A stretch of DNA of 64,000 nucleotides from Roseivivax marinus (GCF_900109705.1 NZ_FOAI01000013.1:1-64000); one strand, 5' to 3'. Shown: positions 33,844-44,161, counted from the stretch's first letter. The notes: a model not told the origin generated them from the sequence alone. Numbers and translations are program-made.

Positions 33844-34811
33844 TACGCGGATTTCTTGGTTCCACCCGAGGACGAGGAGCTTGACTTCGAGCCCGAGGAT
33901 TTCGCCTTCGAGGACGACTTGGACCCGGACGATTTTGAACCCGACGACTTCGACCGAGACGACGACGACCCGGAGGACTTGGAGCCCGAGGAACTCCGCT
34001 TGCGCCCTGACTTGCCGTCGGAGTCGAGGCTTTTCTTCAGCGCCGACATCAGGTCGACCACGTTGTCGTCGCCTTTCGCGCCGCCGCTGTCGTCACCGCC
34101 GGTCCTGGCGCGGGGCGACTTGCGGTCCTTGCGCTTGGTGTCGATCAATTCGCGCAGCGCCTGATCGTAGCGATCCTCGAAGGCCTCCGGGTCGAACGTA
34201 TCGCTCTTGCGCTCGATCAGCTCTGTCGCAACGTCGAGAAGCTCGTCGTCTGCGGCGTCATCCTCGATGTCAGAGAACAGCGGATCGGCCTCTCGGATCT
34301 CGTCCGCGTAATGCAGCGTCTCCAGCAGGATGCCGTCCCCACAGGGCCGAAGCGCGCAGAGGTATTCTTTGCCCCGCATGGTCAGTTGGCCGAGCCCGAC
34401 CTTCTTCGTCTGCCGCAGCGCATCGCGCACGACGCGGTAGGCGTCCTCGGCCAAATCGTCGGTCGGTACCACATAGTACGGCTTGTCGTAGTAAAGCGGC
34501 GGGATTTCGTCCGTGCCGACGAACTGCACCAACTCCAACGTCTTCTTCGTCTCGAGCTTGATCGCGTCGATCTCGTCAGGCTCCAGCAGCAGGTATTCGT
34601 CGTCGCCCAGCTCGTAGCCCTTGAGAATGTCGTCCGCCTTGACCGGGCCGACGCCGGGCACGGTCTTTTCGTAGCGCACCCTCTTGCCCGAGGGGCCGTG
34701 AATCTGCCGGAACCGCACCCGCGCCCCGCTGCGGGTCGCGGAATGGATTTCGACCGGAATTGAGACGAGCGAAAGGCGGATTTGCCCTTTCCAGACGGCA
34801 CGCGAAGCCAT
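33843..34811 (-). CDS. ku: Ku protein (NHEJ end-binding)
   Basis: This 322-residue protein begins M-A-S-R-A-V-W-K-G-Q-I-R-L-S-L-V-S-I-P-V, the standard bacterial Ku opening. The beta-barrel core contains the E-Y-L-L-L and Y-Y-D-K-P-Y-Y segments and spans to about residue 235. The homodimeric ring threads onto broken DNA ends and recruits LigD, encoded immediately downstream. Residues from about 265 are a striking Ser/Lys tail of repeating K-S-S-G-S units with a few Arg, longer than in many homologues and probably disordered and DNA-binding. Confidence 0.95.
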   Translation of the reverse strand: MASRAVWKGQIRLSLVSIPVEIHSATRSGARVRFRQIHGPSGKRVRYEKTVPGVGPVKADDILKGYELGDDEYLLLEPDEIDAIKLETKKTLELVQFVGTDEIPPLYYDKPYYVVPTDDLAEDAYRVVRDALRQTKKVGLGQLTMRGKEYLCALRPCGDGILLETLHYADEIREADPLFSDIEDDAADDELLDVATELIERKSDTFDPEAFEDRYDQALRELIDTKRKDRKSPRARTGGDDSGGAKGDDNVVDLMSALKKSLDSDGKSGRKRSSSGSKSSGSSSSRSKSSGSKSSGSKSSSKAKSSGSKSSSSSSGGTKKSA

Positions 34812-35207
34812 GACGGTCCTCCTGAAGTCAAAGGATCAACGCAGATTGCCGGGAAACGGTTGCGCGGGCCCGCGCGAGGTGGAGGACCACGAGCGACACC
34901 CCCGATGCGAAAAAAGCTGACCCCACATCCAGAGCGGCATTCCGAGACCACTGCGGTCAGGGCGTCCAGCACGGGAACTTCGTGTCGTAGGCGCCCCGGA
35001 CCGTACGGGGCGGAACTGCTTGCTGATCACCGGCGCAGTTGGCCGATGCGCTTCGACTCCGGGACAGGTCGCCGCGAACGCGGCCCGTATCGCGCCCAGA
35101 TCAGGGCCCCGGCGCAGCCTTCGAGACGCGCGCCCTTCGGGTCACGAAAAAGACGTCGCGGATAGCGGCTTGCGCGACGCCTCTGGGCGCAGCCGGGACC
35201 AGGTGGA
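34812..35207. other. 396-base intergenic region upstream of ku
   Basis: It presumably holds the promoter of the leftward ku-ligD operon and the end region of the YedE operon. Frames on both strands are Arg/Pro-rich without domain character. No repeat, tRNA or clear terminator was seen. Confidence 0.4.
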
Positions 35208-35645
35208 TCAGGCGGGCCGCGCCGAGCCGCGCAATCCGCCCGCGCTCAGCCACCCGCCAAGCCAGAGCCCCACGAGCATCGCCGGAATGAAGAGCAGCGT
35301 GCCCGGTGCCATCATCGGCAGCGCGGTCCACGCCGGTCCGGGGCAGAAGCCGCCGATCCCCCAACCGAGTCCGAACAGCGCGGCCCCGGTCAGGAGCTTG
35401 GCGTCGATGGTTCGGTTCGTCGGTATCTGGAAGCCCTCGGTCAGCACCGGCGCGGGGCGCTTCCACACCAGCCGGTAGCCGATATAGGTGGTCACCGTGG
35501 CGCCCCCCATGACGAAGGCGAGGCTCGGGTCCCACGTGCCGAACACGTCGAGGAAATTCAGAACCTTGGCCGGGTTCGACATGCCGGATATCACCAGCCC
35601 GAGGCCGAAGACGAGCCCGGCGGCGAAGCCTGCGATCAATTTCAT
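35208..35645 (-). CDS. YeeE/YedE-family (DUF6691-type) transporter half
   Basis: This 145-residue inner-membrane protein has about four hydrophobic helices. The signature cysteine motif is G-I-G-G-F-C-P-G-P-A at about 95-104. It is the second half of a split YeeE/YedE transporter. The family moves thiosulfate or related sulfur compounds by passing them along cysteines. It follows the first half with a 13-base gap on the same strand, so the two probably act as one complex. Confidence 0.85.
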   Translation of the reverse strand: MKLIAGFAAGLVFGLGLVISGMSNPAKVLNFLDVFGTWDPSLAFVMGGATVTTYIGYRLVWKRPAPVLTEGFQIPTNRTIDAKLLTGAALFGLGWGIGGFCPGPAWTALPMMAPGTLLFIPAMLVGLWLGGWLSAGGLRGSARPA

Positions 35646-35658
35646 GGCCCTTCCCTCC

Positions 35659-36111
35659 TCAGATCACGTGACGCAGGACGAAGACGGTGATGGCCGCCGT
35701 CGCCATGAATGTGACCACGGCCGCGAGAGAGCGCGGCGAAAGACGTGCGAGGCCGCAGACACCGTGGCCGGACGTGCACCCCGAGCCGAGCGCGGTACCC
35801 ACGCCGACGATCAGGCCGGCCGCGATCATGCCGAGCGGCGCAGACGGCACCGTCTGCTCGGGCCAGCCGCCCGTCACAATGGCGTAGAGGATCGGCGCGG
35901 TCACAAGGCCCACCACGAAGGCGATACGCCAGTCGCGGTCCGAGGCCGAGCTCTGCATGGGCACAACCGCGCCCATGACGCCGGTGGTGATGCCCGAGAT
36001 GCCAGCGATGCGGCCGAAAAGCGCCATCACGATAACGGCGCTCAGCCCGATCAGGATGCCGCCGCCCAGCGACAGCCACGGGGTGAACTCGGTGGGTGTG
36101 GACAATTCCAT
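35659..36111 (-). CDS. YeeE/YedE-family sulfur compound transporter half
   Basis: This 150-residue membrane protein has helices at about 13-35, 60-80, 88-110 and 126-146. The G-S-G-C-T-S-G-H-G-V-C-G-L motif at about 108-120 is the cysteine-containing signature of the YeeE/YedE family. It is paired with the DUF6691-type half immediately downstream. It starts 113 bases from the divergent lexA promoter. Thiosulfate or sulfide-related import is inferred from the family. No sulfur regulator gene is adjacent. Confidence 0.88.
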   Translation of the reverse strand: MELSTPTEFTPWLSLGGGILIGLSAVIVMALFGRIAGISGITTGVMGAVVPMQSSASDRDWRIAFVVGLVTAPILYAIVTGGWPEQTVPSAPLGMIAAGLIVGVGTALGSGCTSGHGVCGLARLSPRSLAAVVTFMATAAITVFVLRHVI

Positions 36112-36224
36112 CTCTGGCCTCCGTTCCTTGCGGCGTCCTGCGCCGGGATGCGAAACTCATGTCGCGTCACGCGGCCGAACGCCAGAGGACAGGGCGCCGC
36201 AATCCGGAAGAATAGCAGAACGCC

Positions 36225-36253
36225 TTGACACAAATAGTGAACATGAATAGAAC
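36225..36253 (+). promoter_or_regulatory. lexA promoter with overlapping SOS box
   Basis: TTGACA (36225-36230), a 17-base spacer and TAGAAC (36248-36253) form a sigma-70 type promoter. GAAC-ATGAATA-GAAC (36239-36253) is an exact alphaproteobacterial LexA box (GAAC-N7-GAAC, reverse complement of GTTC-N7-GTTC) and covers the -10 element. LexA should therefore repress its own gene, 33 bases downstream. Confidence 0.88.
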
Positions 36254-36286
36254 ACGGAGTGACAGACCCAGGACGGGGCGGCGGAC

Positions 36287-36982
36287 ATGCTGACCAAGAA
36301 GCAACTCGATCTTCTCGACTTCATCAACAGGCGCGTCTCGCGCGACGGCGTGCCGCCCTCGTTCGACGAAATGAAGGAGGCGCTGGACCTGCGGTCGAAA
36401 TCCGGCATCCACCGTCTCATCACCGCGCTCGAGGAGCGGGGCTTCATCCGGCGCCTCGCCCACCGCGCCCGCGCCATCGAGATCGTCAAGCTGCCCGAAA
36501 GCCTTGGGGGCGAACCTGCTGGCTTCTCTCCCCGTGTCGTTGACGGCGGCCGCCCGGACGCGCGCCCGGCGAACGCCCAACCGGTCGAGGCCCTTCATGC
36601 CAGCGAACTCCCGGTCCTCGGCCGCATCGCCGCGGGCCGTCCGATCGAGGCGATCGACGACAATCCGCCGGGCATCGCGGTGCCGGGGCAGATGCTGTCG
36701 GGCCGCGGGCGTCACTACGCGCTCGAGGTGCAAGGTGACTCGATGATCGATGCAGGCATCAACGACGGTGACGTCGTGGTGATCCGCGAGACCGGCGATG
36801 CCGGCGACGGCGACATCGTTGTCGCTCAGGTCGACGGCTACGAGGCTACGCTCAAGCGGTTCCGCCAGCGCGGCGACGCCATCGTGCTCGAAGCCGCGAA
36901 CCCCGCCTACGAGCCGCGGGTTCTTCCCAAGGGCTCGGTGAAGGTGCAGGGACGACTGGTCGGCCTGATCCGCACGTACTGA
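36287..36982 (+). CDS. lexA: LexA SOS repressor
   Basis: This 231-residue protein has the N-terminal winged helix (residues 1 to about 65, beginning [13 protein letters not shown], with S-K-S-G-I-H-R as recognition region). The self-cleavage site is A116-G117 in R-I-A-A-G-R-P. The catalytic dyad is Ser152 in G-D-S-M-I and Lys190 in A-T-L-K-R. RecA-stimulated autocleavage derepresses the SOS regulon. An exact SOS box overlaps its promoter. It is single-gene and convergent with comEC. Confidence 0.97.
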   Translation: MLTKKQLDLLDFINRRVSRDGVPPSFDEMKEALDLRSKSGIHRLITALEERGFIRRLAHRARAIEIVKLPESLGGEPAGFSPRVVDGGRPDARPANAQPVEALHASELPVLGRIAAGRPIEAIDDNPPGIAVPGQMLSGRGRHYALEVQGDSMIDAGINDGDVVVIRETGDAGDGDIVVAQVDGYEATLKRFRQRGDAIVLEAANPAYEPRVLPKGSVKVQGRLVGLIRTY

Positions 36983-37235
36983 GTGGCTGGCGGGCGAACC
37001 GGCGCGGCGACGTCGGGTGACTGCGCTGCCGGGTCGGTCTTCGCCGCGTTCTTGAGAGCTCCCCCCCCCGCGCGCCGGACAACTGTGCAAGGCGCGGCTC
37101 GCGCGTTGGACCGATCGCGACGCATGCCCCTCCTTCACTGGTCGGCGCCGTCGCGGTGCTCGCACGATCCAACAGAGGGTATGCCGCGTCGGTCACCGCG
37201 CGGCGGCCCAGCACCGGTGACTCCGAGCTGCACGC

Positions 37236-39368
37236 TTACCGACCTGTCGCTTGACGGATCATACCTGGCGACAGCCGTGCCTCCTCCAGCACGGCACAGA
37301 GTTCGGTATCCGCATCGAACCTGCTCCGTTCGGCGCCATACGCCGTGTTTTGCGGCCACGCGCTCCACAGGCGGTCGCCAGTGCGATCGCGCACGCCGAC
37401 ACGGCGCAGTCCCGATCCCTCGCGAAATAACGCCACCGCCCCGCTCCGGCGAAGCGAGGCGCCGCAGATCACCGCGCAGGACCAATCGGCGCGGCGGGCA
37501 TCGGTGACCACGATGTCCCCTTGGTCACATCCCCCGAAGGCTGCGGTCTCGCGCTTGCCCCGAACGTGGAAAATCCGTCCGCCGTCCGTCTGAACCGGCA
37601 TCCCGGACGGGTTCCAGCGTGCCGCCGCCCTCTCCTGCGGCACCGGCGCACCGTCATTCTCGAGCCAGATGCCGGCAACGAAGCCTTCGCCCCACTCGCG
37701 GCTGAGCGCCCGTCCCGCGTCCGACAGGACGCCGACGAGACGACCCGTGTCCGAGATCAGAACCATCGGTCGCTCGGCCCCGGCCCAAAGCGCGACTGCC
37801 ACGCCCACAGGGACCAGACCCGCGAGCCGTCCCGCCCCCCGCCAGAGCAGGCAAACGAGCCCGCCCGCCGCCATCAGCGGCAGCACCGTGGCCGGGGGTG
37901 CAGGCACGTGCCCCACGGCACCCGGCAGGCCCGCGACTTCCTCGGCGATGCGCAGGATCGCCTCGAGACCCGCGCCCATGACCCCGAACCCGATCCAGCC
38001 GAGACCGAGAGGCATCAGCGCCAGACCCGCCACGCCCGCCGGCATCACCACCGTGCCCATGAGGGGCACCGCCAGTAGGTTCGCGACCAGCCCGTAATGC
38101 GACACCATGTTGAAGTGCGCCATCGCCACCGGCGCCGTGGCCGCACCGGCGACGGCCGAGGATACGACCAGCGACACCGGCCCCCGCGTCCAGGCGGGCC
38201 AGCGCGCCTGCAGACCTGCGTCGCGCAGGACTCCGAAGGCCGCGACGAGGGCCGTGGTTGCGGCGAAGGACATCTGGAAACCGGGGCCAAGCAACGCCTC
38301 CGGCCGCAGAACGAGGACGACCAGCGCCGCCAGCGCGACGCCCCGCAGCGACAGCGCCCGACGGTCGCAAAGAACCGCGCCGAGCGCCACGGCGACCATG
38401 ACGAACGCGCGCTCGGTCGCGACGTTGCCGCCCGAGAGGACGAGGTAGCCCGCGGCGGCCACGAGTGCTATTGCGGCCGCGATCTTCTTTGCCGGGGCCC
38501 GCAATGCGGCGGCGGGCCAGAGCGCCAGCGCGAAGCGCAGACCGCCGAACACGACGCCCGCCAGCAGGCCCATGTGCAATCCGGAGATCGCAAGGAGGTG
38601 CGCGAGGTTGGCCGCCCGGAGATCCTCTTGCGTGCCGCGCGCGACCGCGCTCCGGTCGCCGGTCAGGATCGCCGCCGCCACCGCGCCCGTCTGCCCCGGC
38701 AGAAGGTCCTGCACCCGCGCCGCCAGCGCGCGCCGCGCCGCGAAGACGACAAGCGCGCCGTCCGGCAGCTCGAGCAGCAAGGCCGGCGTGCGCGTGTAAC
38801 CCACCGCGCCCAGCCCGAGAAACCACGCATGACGCTGGAAATCGAAGCCCCCCGGCTCGGCCGGACCCGCGGGCCCCGAGAGGTGGCCCGTCAGGATGAC
38901 CGTCTGTCCGGGCGCGGGATCAAGCCAGCGCTGCGCGCCGTGAAGGGACACCCGCACCCGGCGCGGCGTCTCAGACGGGGCCACCCTGTCGAGCCGCACC
39001 CGGTCGAGCGTCAACCGGACCGCGTCGGAGGCCGAGCGATCGATGCCCACCACCCGGCCCTCCACCGGGCCGTAATGCCGGAAATCGAGCACCGGCCCCG
39101 CCACGAGATGCGCCCGCGCGCCCGCGAGTGCAGTGCCCGCCGTCACCAGCGCCAGCGCTGTCAGCCCGATCCGCAGCCAGCCGTGCGCGAAACGCGCAAG
39201 GACGAGGCCGACAGCGCCCGCGAGGCCAAGCGCTGCCAGTGCCCAGACCGGCGGCTCGACCCGCAGACCGAAATACAACCCGATCCCTGTCGCGAGGCAG
39301 ACCGGAACCCACGGAAACAGGTGTCCCTCCTGCCGCGAGAGAGCGAAGAGCCGCCACGCGCCGCCCAT
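37236..39368 (-). CDS. comEC: ComEC/Rec2-family DNA uptake membrane protein
   Basis: This 710-residue polytopic membrane protein has a DUF4131-like N-terminal part (about 20-190) and the competence domain with H-L-L-A-I-S-G-L-H-M-G-L near 265. About ten hydrophobic helices follow to about 545. The C-terminal 150 residues (L-I-S-D-T-G-R, G-D-I-V-V-T-D) look like a reduced remnant of the metallo-beta-lactamase domain without its H-x-H-x-D-H motif, as in other alphaproteobacterial ComEC proteins. The family forms the inner-membrane channel for single-stranded DNA. It is divergent from gltX, with 80 bases between them. Confidence 0.88.
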   Translation of the reverse strand: MGGAWRLFALSRQEGHLFPWVPVCLATGIGLYFGLRVEPPVWALAALGLAGAVGLVLARFAHGWLRIGLTALALVTAGTALAGARAHLVAGPVLDFRHYGPVEGRVVGIDRSASDAVRLTLDRVRLDRVAPSETPRRVRVSLHGAQRWLDPAPGQTVILTGHLSGPAGPAEPGGFDFQRHAWFLGLGAVGYTRTPALLLELPDGALVVFAARRALAARVQDLLPGQTGAVAAAILTGDRSAVARGTQEDLRAANLAHLLAISGLHMGLLAGVVFGGLRFALALWPAAALRAPAKKIAAAIALVAAAGYLVLSGGNVATERAFVMVAVALGAVLCDRRALSLRGVALAALVVLVLRPEALLGPGFQMSFAATTALVAAFGVLRDAGLQARWPAWTRGPVSLVVSSAVAGAATAPVAMAHFNMVSHYGLVANLLAVPLMGTVVMPAGVAGLALMPLGLGWIGFGVMGAGLEAILRIAEEVAGLPGAVGHVPAPPATVLPLMAAGGLVCLLWRGAGRLAGLVPVGVAVALWAGAERPMVLISDTGRLVGVLSDAGRALSREWGEGFVAGIWLENDGAPVPQERAAARWNPSGMPVQTDGGRIFHVRGKRETAAFGGCDQGDIVVTDARRADWSCAVICGASLRRSGAVALFREGSGLRRVGVRDRTGDRLWSAWPQNTAYGAERSRFDADTELCAVLEEARLSPGMIRQATGR

Positions 39369-39448
39369 GCTTGTCCTTCCCTGCCCGCGTCGCTAAGGGT
39401 GCGCCATTCCTCTCCGACCGCGGTTAGAAAAAGGTTAACACCGGCTTC

Positions 39449-40858
39449 ATGTCCCAGGACGTCGTCACCCGTTTCGCCCCCTCGCCCACGGGCTACCTGC
39501 ACATCGGCGGCGCGCGGACGGCGCTGTTCAACTGGCTCTACGCGCGCGGCCGCGGCGGCAAGTTCCTGCTGCGGATCGAGGACACGGACCGGGCGCGTTC
39601 CACCCAGGCGGCGACGGACGCGATCCTCAAGGGACTGTCGTGGCTCGGCCTCGACCATGACGGCGAGGTTGTCAGCCAGGCCGCCCGCGCCGACCGCCAC
39701 GCCGAGGTCGCGCGCGAGATGCTGGCCGCGGGCCACGCCTTCAAGTGTTTCTCCACGCAGGAGGAAATCGAGGCGTTCCGCGAGACCGCGCGGGCCGAGG
39801 GCCGCTCCACGCTCTTCCGGTCGCCCTGGCGCGACGCCGATCCGGCGACGCATCCCGACGCGCCCTACGTGATCCGGCTGAAGGCCCCGCAGGAGGGCGA
39901 GACGGTGATCCCGGACGCCGTGCAGGGCGACGTGAAAATCGGCAACGACCAGCTGGACGACATGATCCTGCTGCGCTCGGACGGCACCCCGGTCTACATG
40001 CTGGCCGTGGTGGTCGACGACCACGACATGGGCGTGACCCATGTGATCCGCGGCGACGACCACCTCAACAATGGCGCGCGGCAGATGCAGATCTACCTGG
40101 CGATGGGCTGGCCGGTTCCGGTTTACGCGCATATCCCGCTGATCCACGGCCCCGACGGCAAGAAGCTGTCGAAGCGTCACGGCGCGGTGGGACTCGAGGA
40201 ATACCAGGTCATGGGCTATCCCTCCGCAGGGATGCGCAACTACCTGGCGCGGCTTGGCTGGAGCCATGGCGACGACGAGGTTTTCTCGGACGAGGACGCC
40301 AAAGCCTGGTTCGACCTCGACGGCATCGGCCGCAGCCCGGCCCGGCTCGACTTCAAGAAGCTCGACAACATCTCGGGCCAGCAGATCGCGCGCGCCGAGG
40401 ATGCTGCGCTGCTGCATGAAATCGACGCATTCTTGGAGGCCGCCGAAAAAAATCCGCTGACCGAGCGTCAGCGGGACGGCCTTGCACGCGCCATGTACTG
40501 CCTCAAGGGCCGCGCGAAGACGCTGCCGGAACTCCTTGAAAAGGCGCACTTCGTTCTGGCCGAGCCCTACCCCGTTCCGGACGAGAAGGCGCAGAAGGCC
40601 CTCGATCCGGTATCCCAAGGTATACTGTCAGAATTGACGCCGCAGCTGCATAATGCTAGCTGGTCGCGTGACGCACTGGAGGCGGTCGCCACCGCCGTCG
40701 CCGAGGCGCACGGACTGAAGTTCGGCAAGCTCGCAGGGCCCCTCCGGGCTGCCCTCGCCGGCCGGACGACCTGCCCGAGCGTCTTCGACATGATGCTCGT
40801 CCTGGGCCGCGACGAGACGATCGCGCGGCTCGAGCGGGCAGCGAGCGGGGAGAGTTGA
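39449..40858 (+). CDS. gltX: glutamyl-tRNA synthetase
   Basis: This 469-residue class I aminoacyl-tRNA synthetase has the HIGH-type motif in [12 protein letters not shown] (about 10-21) and the KMSKS-type motif K-K-L-S-K-R at about 238-243. D-V-V-T-R-F at the start and L-N-W-L-Y (39-) are typical. It attaches glutamate to tRNA-Glu, and possibly tRNA-Gln for later amidation, which is usual in alphaproteobacteria. It is followed 100 bases later by gltA, an arrangement common in Rhodobacteraceae. The Shine-Dalgarno is weak. Confidence 0.97.
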   Translation: MSQDVVTRFAPSPTGYLHIGGARTALFNWLYARGRGGKFLLRIEDTDRARSTQAATDAILKGLSWLGLDHDGEVVSQAARADRHAEVAREMLAAGHAFKCFSTQEEIEAFRETARAEGRSTLFRSPWRDADPATHPDAPYVIRLKAPQEGETVIPDAVQGDVKIGNDQLDDMILLRSDGTPVYMLAVVVDDHDMGVTHVIRGDDHLNNGARQMQIYLAMGWPVPVYAHIPLIHGPDGKKLSKRHGAVGLEEYQVMGYPSAGMRNYLARLGWSHGDDEVFSDEDAKAWFDLDGIGRSPARLDFKKLDNISGQQIARAEDAALLHEIDAFLEAAEKNPLTERQRDGLARAMYCLKGRAKTLPELLEKAHFVLAEPYPVPDEKAQKALDPVSQGILSELTPQLHNASWSRDALEAVATAVAEAHGLKFGKLAGPLRAALAGRTTCPSVFDMMLVLGRDETIARLERAASGES

Positions 40859-40958
40859 TCCGCCTTTCGGTCATACTCTCTTAATCGCTCGATGGTTTTG
40901 ACGGATGGGCGCCGGGGTCTTGCCTCGCGCCCTTTCAGAGACGAAAGGGACCACGACC

Positions 40959-42260
40959 ATGGCTGACAGCTCTTCCTCGAAAACGGCGACGCTGAGTATC
41001 GACGGGCAGTCCTACGACCTCCCGATGTATTCGCCCACGGCCGGCCCGGACGTCATCGACATCCGCAAGCTCTACGCGCAGGCCGGCGTCTTCACCTACG
41101 ACCCGGGCTACACGTCGACCGCGTCGTGCGACTCGACCATCACCTTCATCGACGGTGACAAGGGCGAGCTGCTGCACCGCGGCTACCCGATCGACCAGCT
41201 GGCGTCGAAGTCGCACTACCTCGAGGTCTGCTACCTCCTGCTCTACGGCGAACTGCCGTCGGCGGCCCAGCTCGAGACCTTCGAGAACACGATCACCCGC
41301 CACACGATGATCCACGAGCAGATGCACAACTTCTTCCGGGGCTTCCGGCGGGACGCGCATCCGATGGCGACAATGGTGGGTGTCGTGGGCGCGATGTCGG
41401 CCTTCTACCACGACTCGACCGACATCACCGACGCGCACGAGCGCGAGGTGGCCTCGCATCGCCTGATCGCCAAGATGCCGACGATCGCGGCGATGGCCTA
41501 CAAGTACTCGATCGGCCAGCCGTTCGTGTATCCGCGCAACGACCTGCCCTACGCGGCGAACTTCCTGCACATGTGTTTTGCCGTGCCGGCCGAGGAATAC
41601 GTGGTCGACCCGATCCTCAGCCGCGCGATGGACCGTATCTTCACGCTGCACGCGGACCACGAGCAGAACGCCTCGACCTCGACGGTGCGCCTGGCGTCGT
41701 CCTCGGGGGCAAACCCGTTCGCCTGCATTGCCGCAGGCATCGCCTGCCTTTGGGGCCCTGCCCACGGCGGCGCCAACCAGGCGTGCCTGCAGATGCTCCG
41801 CGAGATCGGCACACCCGACCGCATCCCCGAGTTCCTGGCCCGCGCCAAGGACAAGGACGACCCGTTCCGCCTCATGGGCTTCGGGCACCGGGTCTACAAG
41901 AACTTCGACCCGCGCGCGAAGGTGATGAAGCAGTCCGCGGACGAGGTGCTCGACCTGCTCGGCATCGAGGACAACCCGACGCTCCAGGTCGCCAAGGAAC
42001 TCGAGAAGCAGGCGCTGGACGACGACTATTTCGTCGACCGCAAGCTGTTCCCGAACGTGGACTTCTACTCGGGCATCATCCTCGAGGCGATGCAGTTCCC
42101 GATGTCGATGTTCACGCCGATCTTCGCCGTGGGTCGCACCGTGGGCTGGATCTCGCAGTGGAAGGAAATGCTGGGCGATCCGCAGAACAAGATCGGCCGT
42201 CCGCGCCAGCTCTACCTCGGGTCCACGCAACGCGACTACGTGGATATCGAGAACCGCTGA
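40959..42260 (+). CDS. gltA: citrate synthase (type II)
   Basis: This 433-residue enzyme condenses acetyl-CoA and oxaloacetate in the TCA cycle. Family features are D-P-G-Y-x-S-T-A-S-C-D-S near 47, G-Y-P-I-D-Q-L-A at about 83, the catalytic histidines in H-E-Q-N-A-S-T-S-T and G-F-G-H-R-V-Y-K, and a late catalytic Asp in the N-V-D-F-Y-S-G segment. The ATG at 40959 follows AAAGGGA; an in-frame extension upstream has no signal. A strong terminator follows 22 bases after the stop. Confidence 0.97.
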   Translation: MADSSSSKTATLSIDGQSYDLPMYSPTAGPDVIDIRKLYAQAGVFTYDPGYTSTASCDSTITFIDGDKGELLHRGYPIDQLASKSHYLEVCYLLLYGELPSAAQLETFENTITRHTMIHEQMHNFFRGFRRDAHPMATMVGVVGAMSAFYHDSTDITDAHEREVASHRLIAKMPTIAAMAYKYSIGQPFVYPRNDLPYAANFLHMCFAVPAEEYVVDPILSRAMDRIFTLHADHEQNASTSTVRLASSSGANPFACIAAGIACLWGPAHGGANQACLQMLREIGTPDRIPEFLARAKDKDDPFRLMGFGHRVYKNFDPRAKVMKQSADEVLDLLGIEDNPTLQVAKELEKQALDDDYFVDRKLFPNVDFYSGIILEAMQFPMSMFTPIFAVGRTVGWISQWKEMLGDPQNKIGRPRQLYLGSTQRDYVDIENR

Positions 42261-42282
42261 TCCGCGAGAGAGCGCCGTTTCT

Positions 42283-42308
42283 GGCCCCGGCATTGCCGGG
42301 GCCTTTTT
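42283..42308 (+). terminator. intrinsic terminator of gltA
   Basis: GGCCCCGGC-ATT-GCCGGGGCC is a perfect 9-bp GC stem followed by TTTTT. Confidence 0.95.
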
Positions 42309-42532
42309 CGTTTTGGCCCTACGCCACAAAAAACATGGCCTCTGGCCACCGGAGACGATCCAGCCGGAACGTTGCTACCGTTTCCAGATCTCACCACTAA
42401 AGACGCGAACGCGGCACTCTTGAGGCGGAAACGTAGTGTTTCCGGCGCTTTGGCCGCAAATCGGGAAAATATGCGGTATCTCCGGGACGACGCGGCCTTC
42501 TTTCGCCGCCCGGCCCCAGACGGAGACGCTCC

Positions 42533-44161
42533 ATGACCACCGGCGCAGTTCGCGAAGTCACCATCGGTGAGAACCCGCAGATGACGGTCCGCATCGAGGA
42601 AGACGACGGAAACCTCTTCATCCAGTTTCTCGCGAGCGAACCCGAGAAGATCGACATCGACGGAGCCTTCTTCAATCTGACCGACGACACAGTGATCCCG
42701 AACCTGATGATCTCGCCCACTGTCGATCAGCTGACTGCCGGCAACGTCACCGGCTTTTCCGCCGAGGCGGGCGCGCTCAACAGCCTGCCGAACGGGGCGG
42801 TGGTCGAGGGCGGCTACGACGTGTTGGTCTCCTTCGGGACAAGCCCATCCTCCACCGAGGGCGACGTGGACGACGGCAAGTTCACCTTCTGGCTCGACGG
42901 CGAAGCGCCGCTGTCGGTGGACGACATCGACCTTTCGTCACTGACCGCGGTGGTCAACTCGGACGACGGCCGGGGTCTGGTGCTCAAGACCGGCGACGCA
43001 CCCCACGAGGGCACCACCGTCACCGCCTTCACCGAGGACTTCTCGTGCCTCTGGAGCCCCGATCACAGCGAGAACATCGTCCGCGACGACGGCTGGGACA
43101 GCTACTGGGGCAAGCTCGTCACCAGCGGCTGCAATGACGGCGTGCTGCAGTTCGACGCGGTCGAGACCGACGGCCCGGTGGGGATCACCTTCGAGGCGCA
43201 CGCCAACGATCCGTCGCGCTTCGAGGCCGGCGGCTGGCACGGCGACAGCCTGACGCTGGAAGTGCGGCTGGACGACGGCTCGTGGCAGACGCTCGACACC
43301 TTCACCGTGGACCACGACCGCGGGCTTTTCGTGGGCTCCGAGACCGGTCAGACCTTCGGCGCGCACCCCTCCCAGCTCGAGTATTCCGGCGGCGTGCTGG
43401 ACGACGCGTCCGGGCAGGCCGAGTTCCGCTTCGTTTCGGATATCAGCAGCTGGGATGAACGGATCTACATCGACGACGTGTCGGTGACGGCGACCGAGGC
43501 GCCCGCAGAGGAATCCTCCGCCCCTGCCGAGGACACCGTCGTGCAGTCGGAGGACTTCGATCACCTCTGGTGGGCCGAGCAGTCCGACGCAGTCGAAGGC
43601 CATACCGACTGGGATGTGCAATGGGGCAAGCTCAACACCGACGGCAATGACGACGGCGAACTGCGCTTCGACGAGGTGCAGACCGACGGCGACGTGCGCT
43701 TCGCCTTCGACGCCAAGGCCCCCGCCGCCCACCGCTTCGAGCAGGACGGTCACGCCGCCGACAGCCTGCGCGTCGAGGTTCAGGTCGACGGCAGCGACGA
43801 CTGGCAGACCCTCGACACCTTCGCGGTGAACGACGAGGGCACAGCGCTGCTGGGCTCGGAAACCGGCCAGGAGATCGGCCGCGACTTCTCCAACATCGCC
43901 TACGAGGGTGGCGTGCTGGAGGGCGCGTCCAAGGTCCAGTTCCGCTTCGTGTCCGACATCAGCGCGCATGACGAGGACATCTGGATCGACAATGTCGAGG
44001 TCACGGTGCTGGGCGAGGACGCCGGAAGTGACGGTGGCGCGGGTGACGGAGGCTCGCAATACGAGATCCTGTTCGATCCGTTCCGGCAGGCGCTGGAAGA
44101 GACCGAGGACGAGGCCGACGACACCGGGGGCGAGATCGAGGAGCCTCTCCTCGCAGGATGA
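42533..44161 (+). CDS. acidic protein with two homologous ~165-residue domains, function unknown
   Basis: This 542-residue, strongly acidic protein has no signal peptide or membrane segment. Residues 1 to about 165 form a unique N-terminal domain. Two homologous units follow (about 165-322 and 340-490). Each has E-D-F-x-x-L-W, W-x-x-x-W-G-K-L, a D-G-x-L-x-F-D-x-V-x-T-D-G core, D-S-L-x-x-E-V, W-Q-T-L-D-T-F, G-S-E-T-G-Q, Y-x-G-G-V-L and F-R-F-V-S-D-I-S...I-x-I-D-(D/N)-V. The pattern suggests carbohydrate-binding jelly-roll folds. Residues from about 505 are a Gly- and acid-rich tail. Composition resembles type I secretion substrates, but there are no RTX repeats. Confidence 0.75.
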   Translation: MTTGAVREVTIGENPQMTVRIEEDDGNLFIQFLASEPEKIDIDGAFFNLTDDTVIPNLMISPTVDQLTAGNVTGFSAEAGALNSLPNGAVVEGGYDVLVSFGTSPSSTEGDVDDGKFTFWLDGEAPLSVDDIDLSSLTAVVNSDDGRGLVLKTGDAPHEGTTVTAFTEDFSCLWSPDHSENIVRDDGWDSYWGKLVTSGCNDGVLQFDAVETDGPVGITFEAHANDPSRFEAGGWHGDSLTLEVRLDDGSWQTLDTFTVDHDRGLFVGSETGQTFGAHPSQLEYSGGVLDDASGQAEFRFVSDISSWDERIYIDDVSVTATEAPAEESSAPAEDTVVQSEDFDHLWWAEQSDAVEGHTDWDVQWGKLNTDGNDDGELRFDEVQTDGDVRFAFDAKAPAAHRFEQDGHAADSLRVEVQVDGSDDWQTLDTFAVNDEGTALLGSETGQEIGRDFSNIAYEGGVLEGASKVQFRFVSDISAHDEDIWIDNVEVTVLGEDAGSDGGAGDGGSQYEILFDPFRQALEETEDEADDTGGEIEEPLLAG

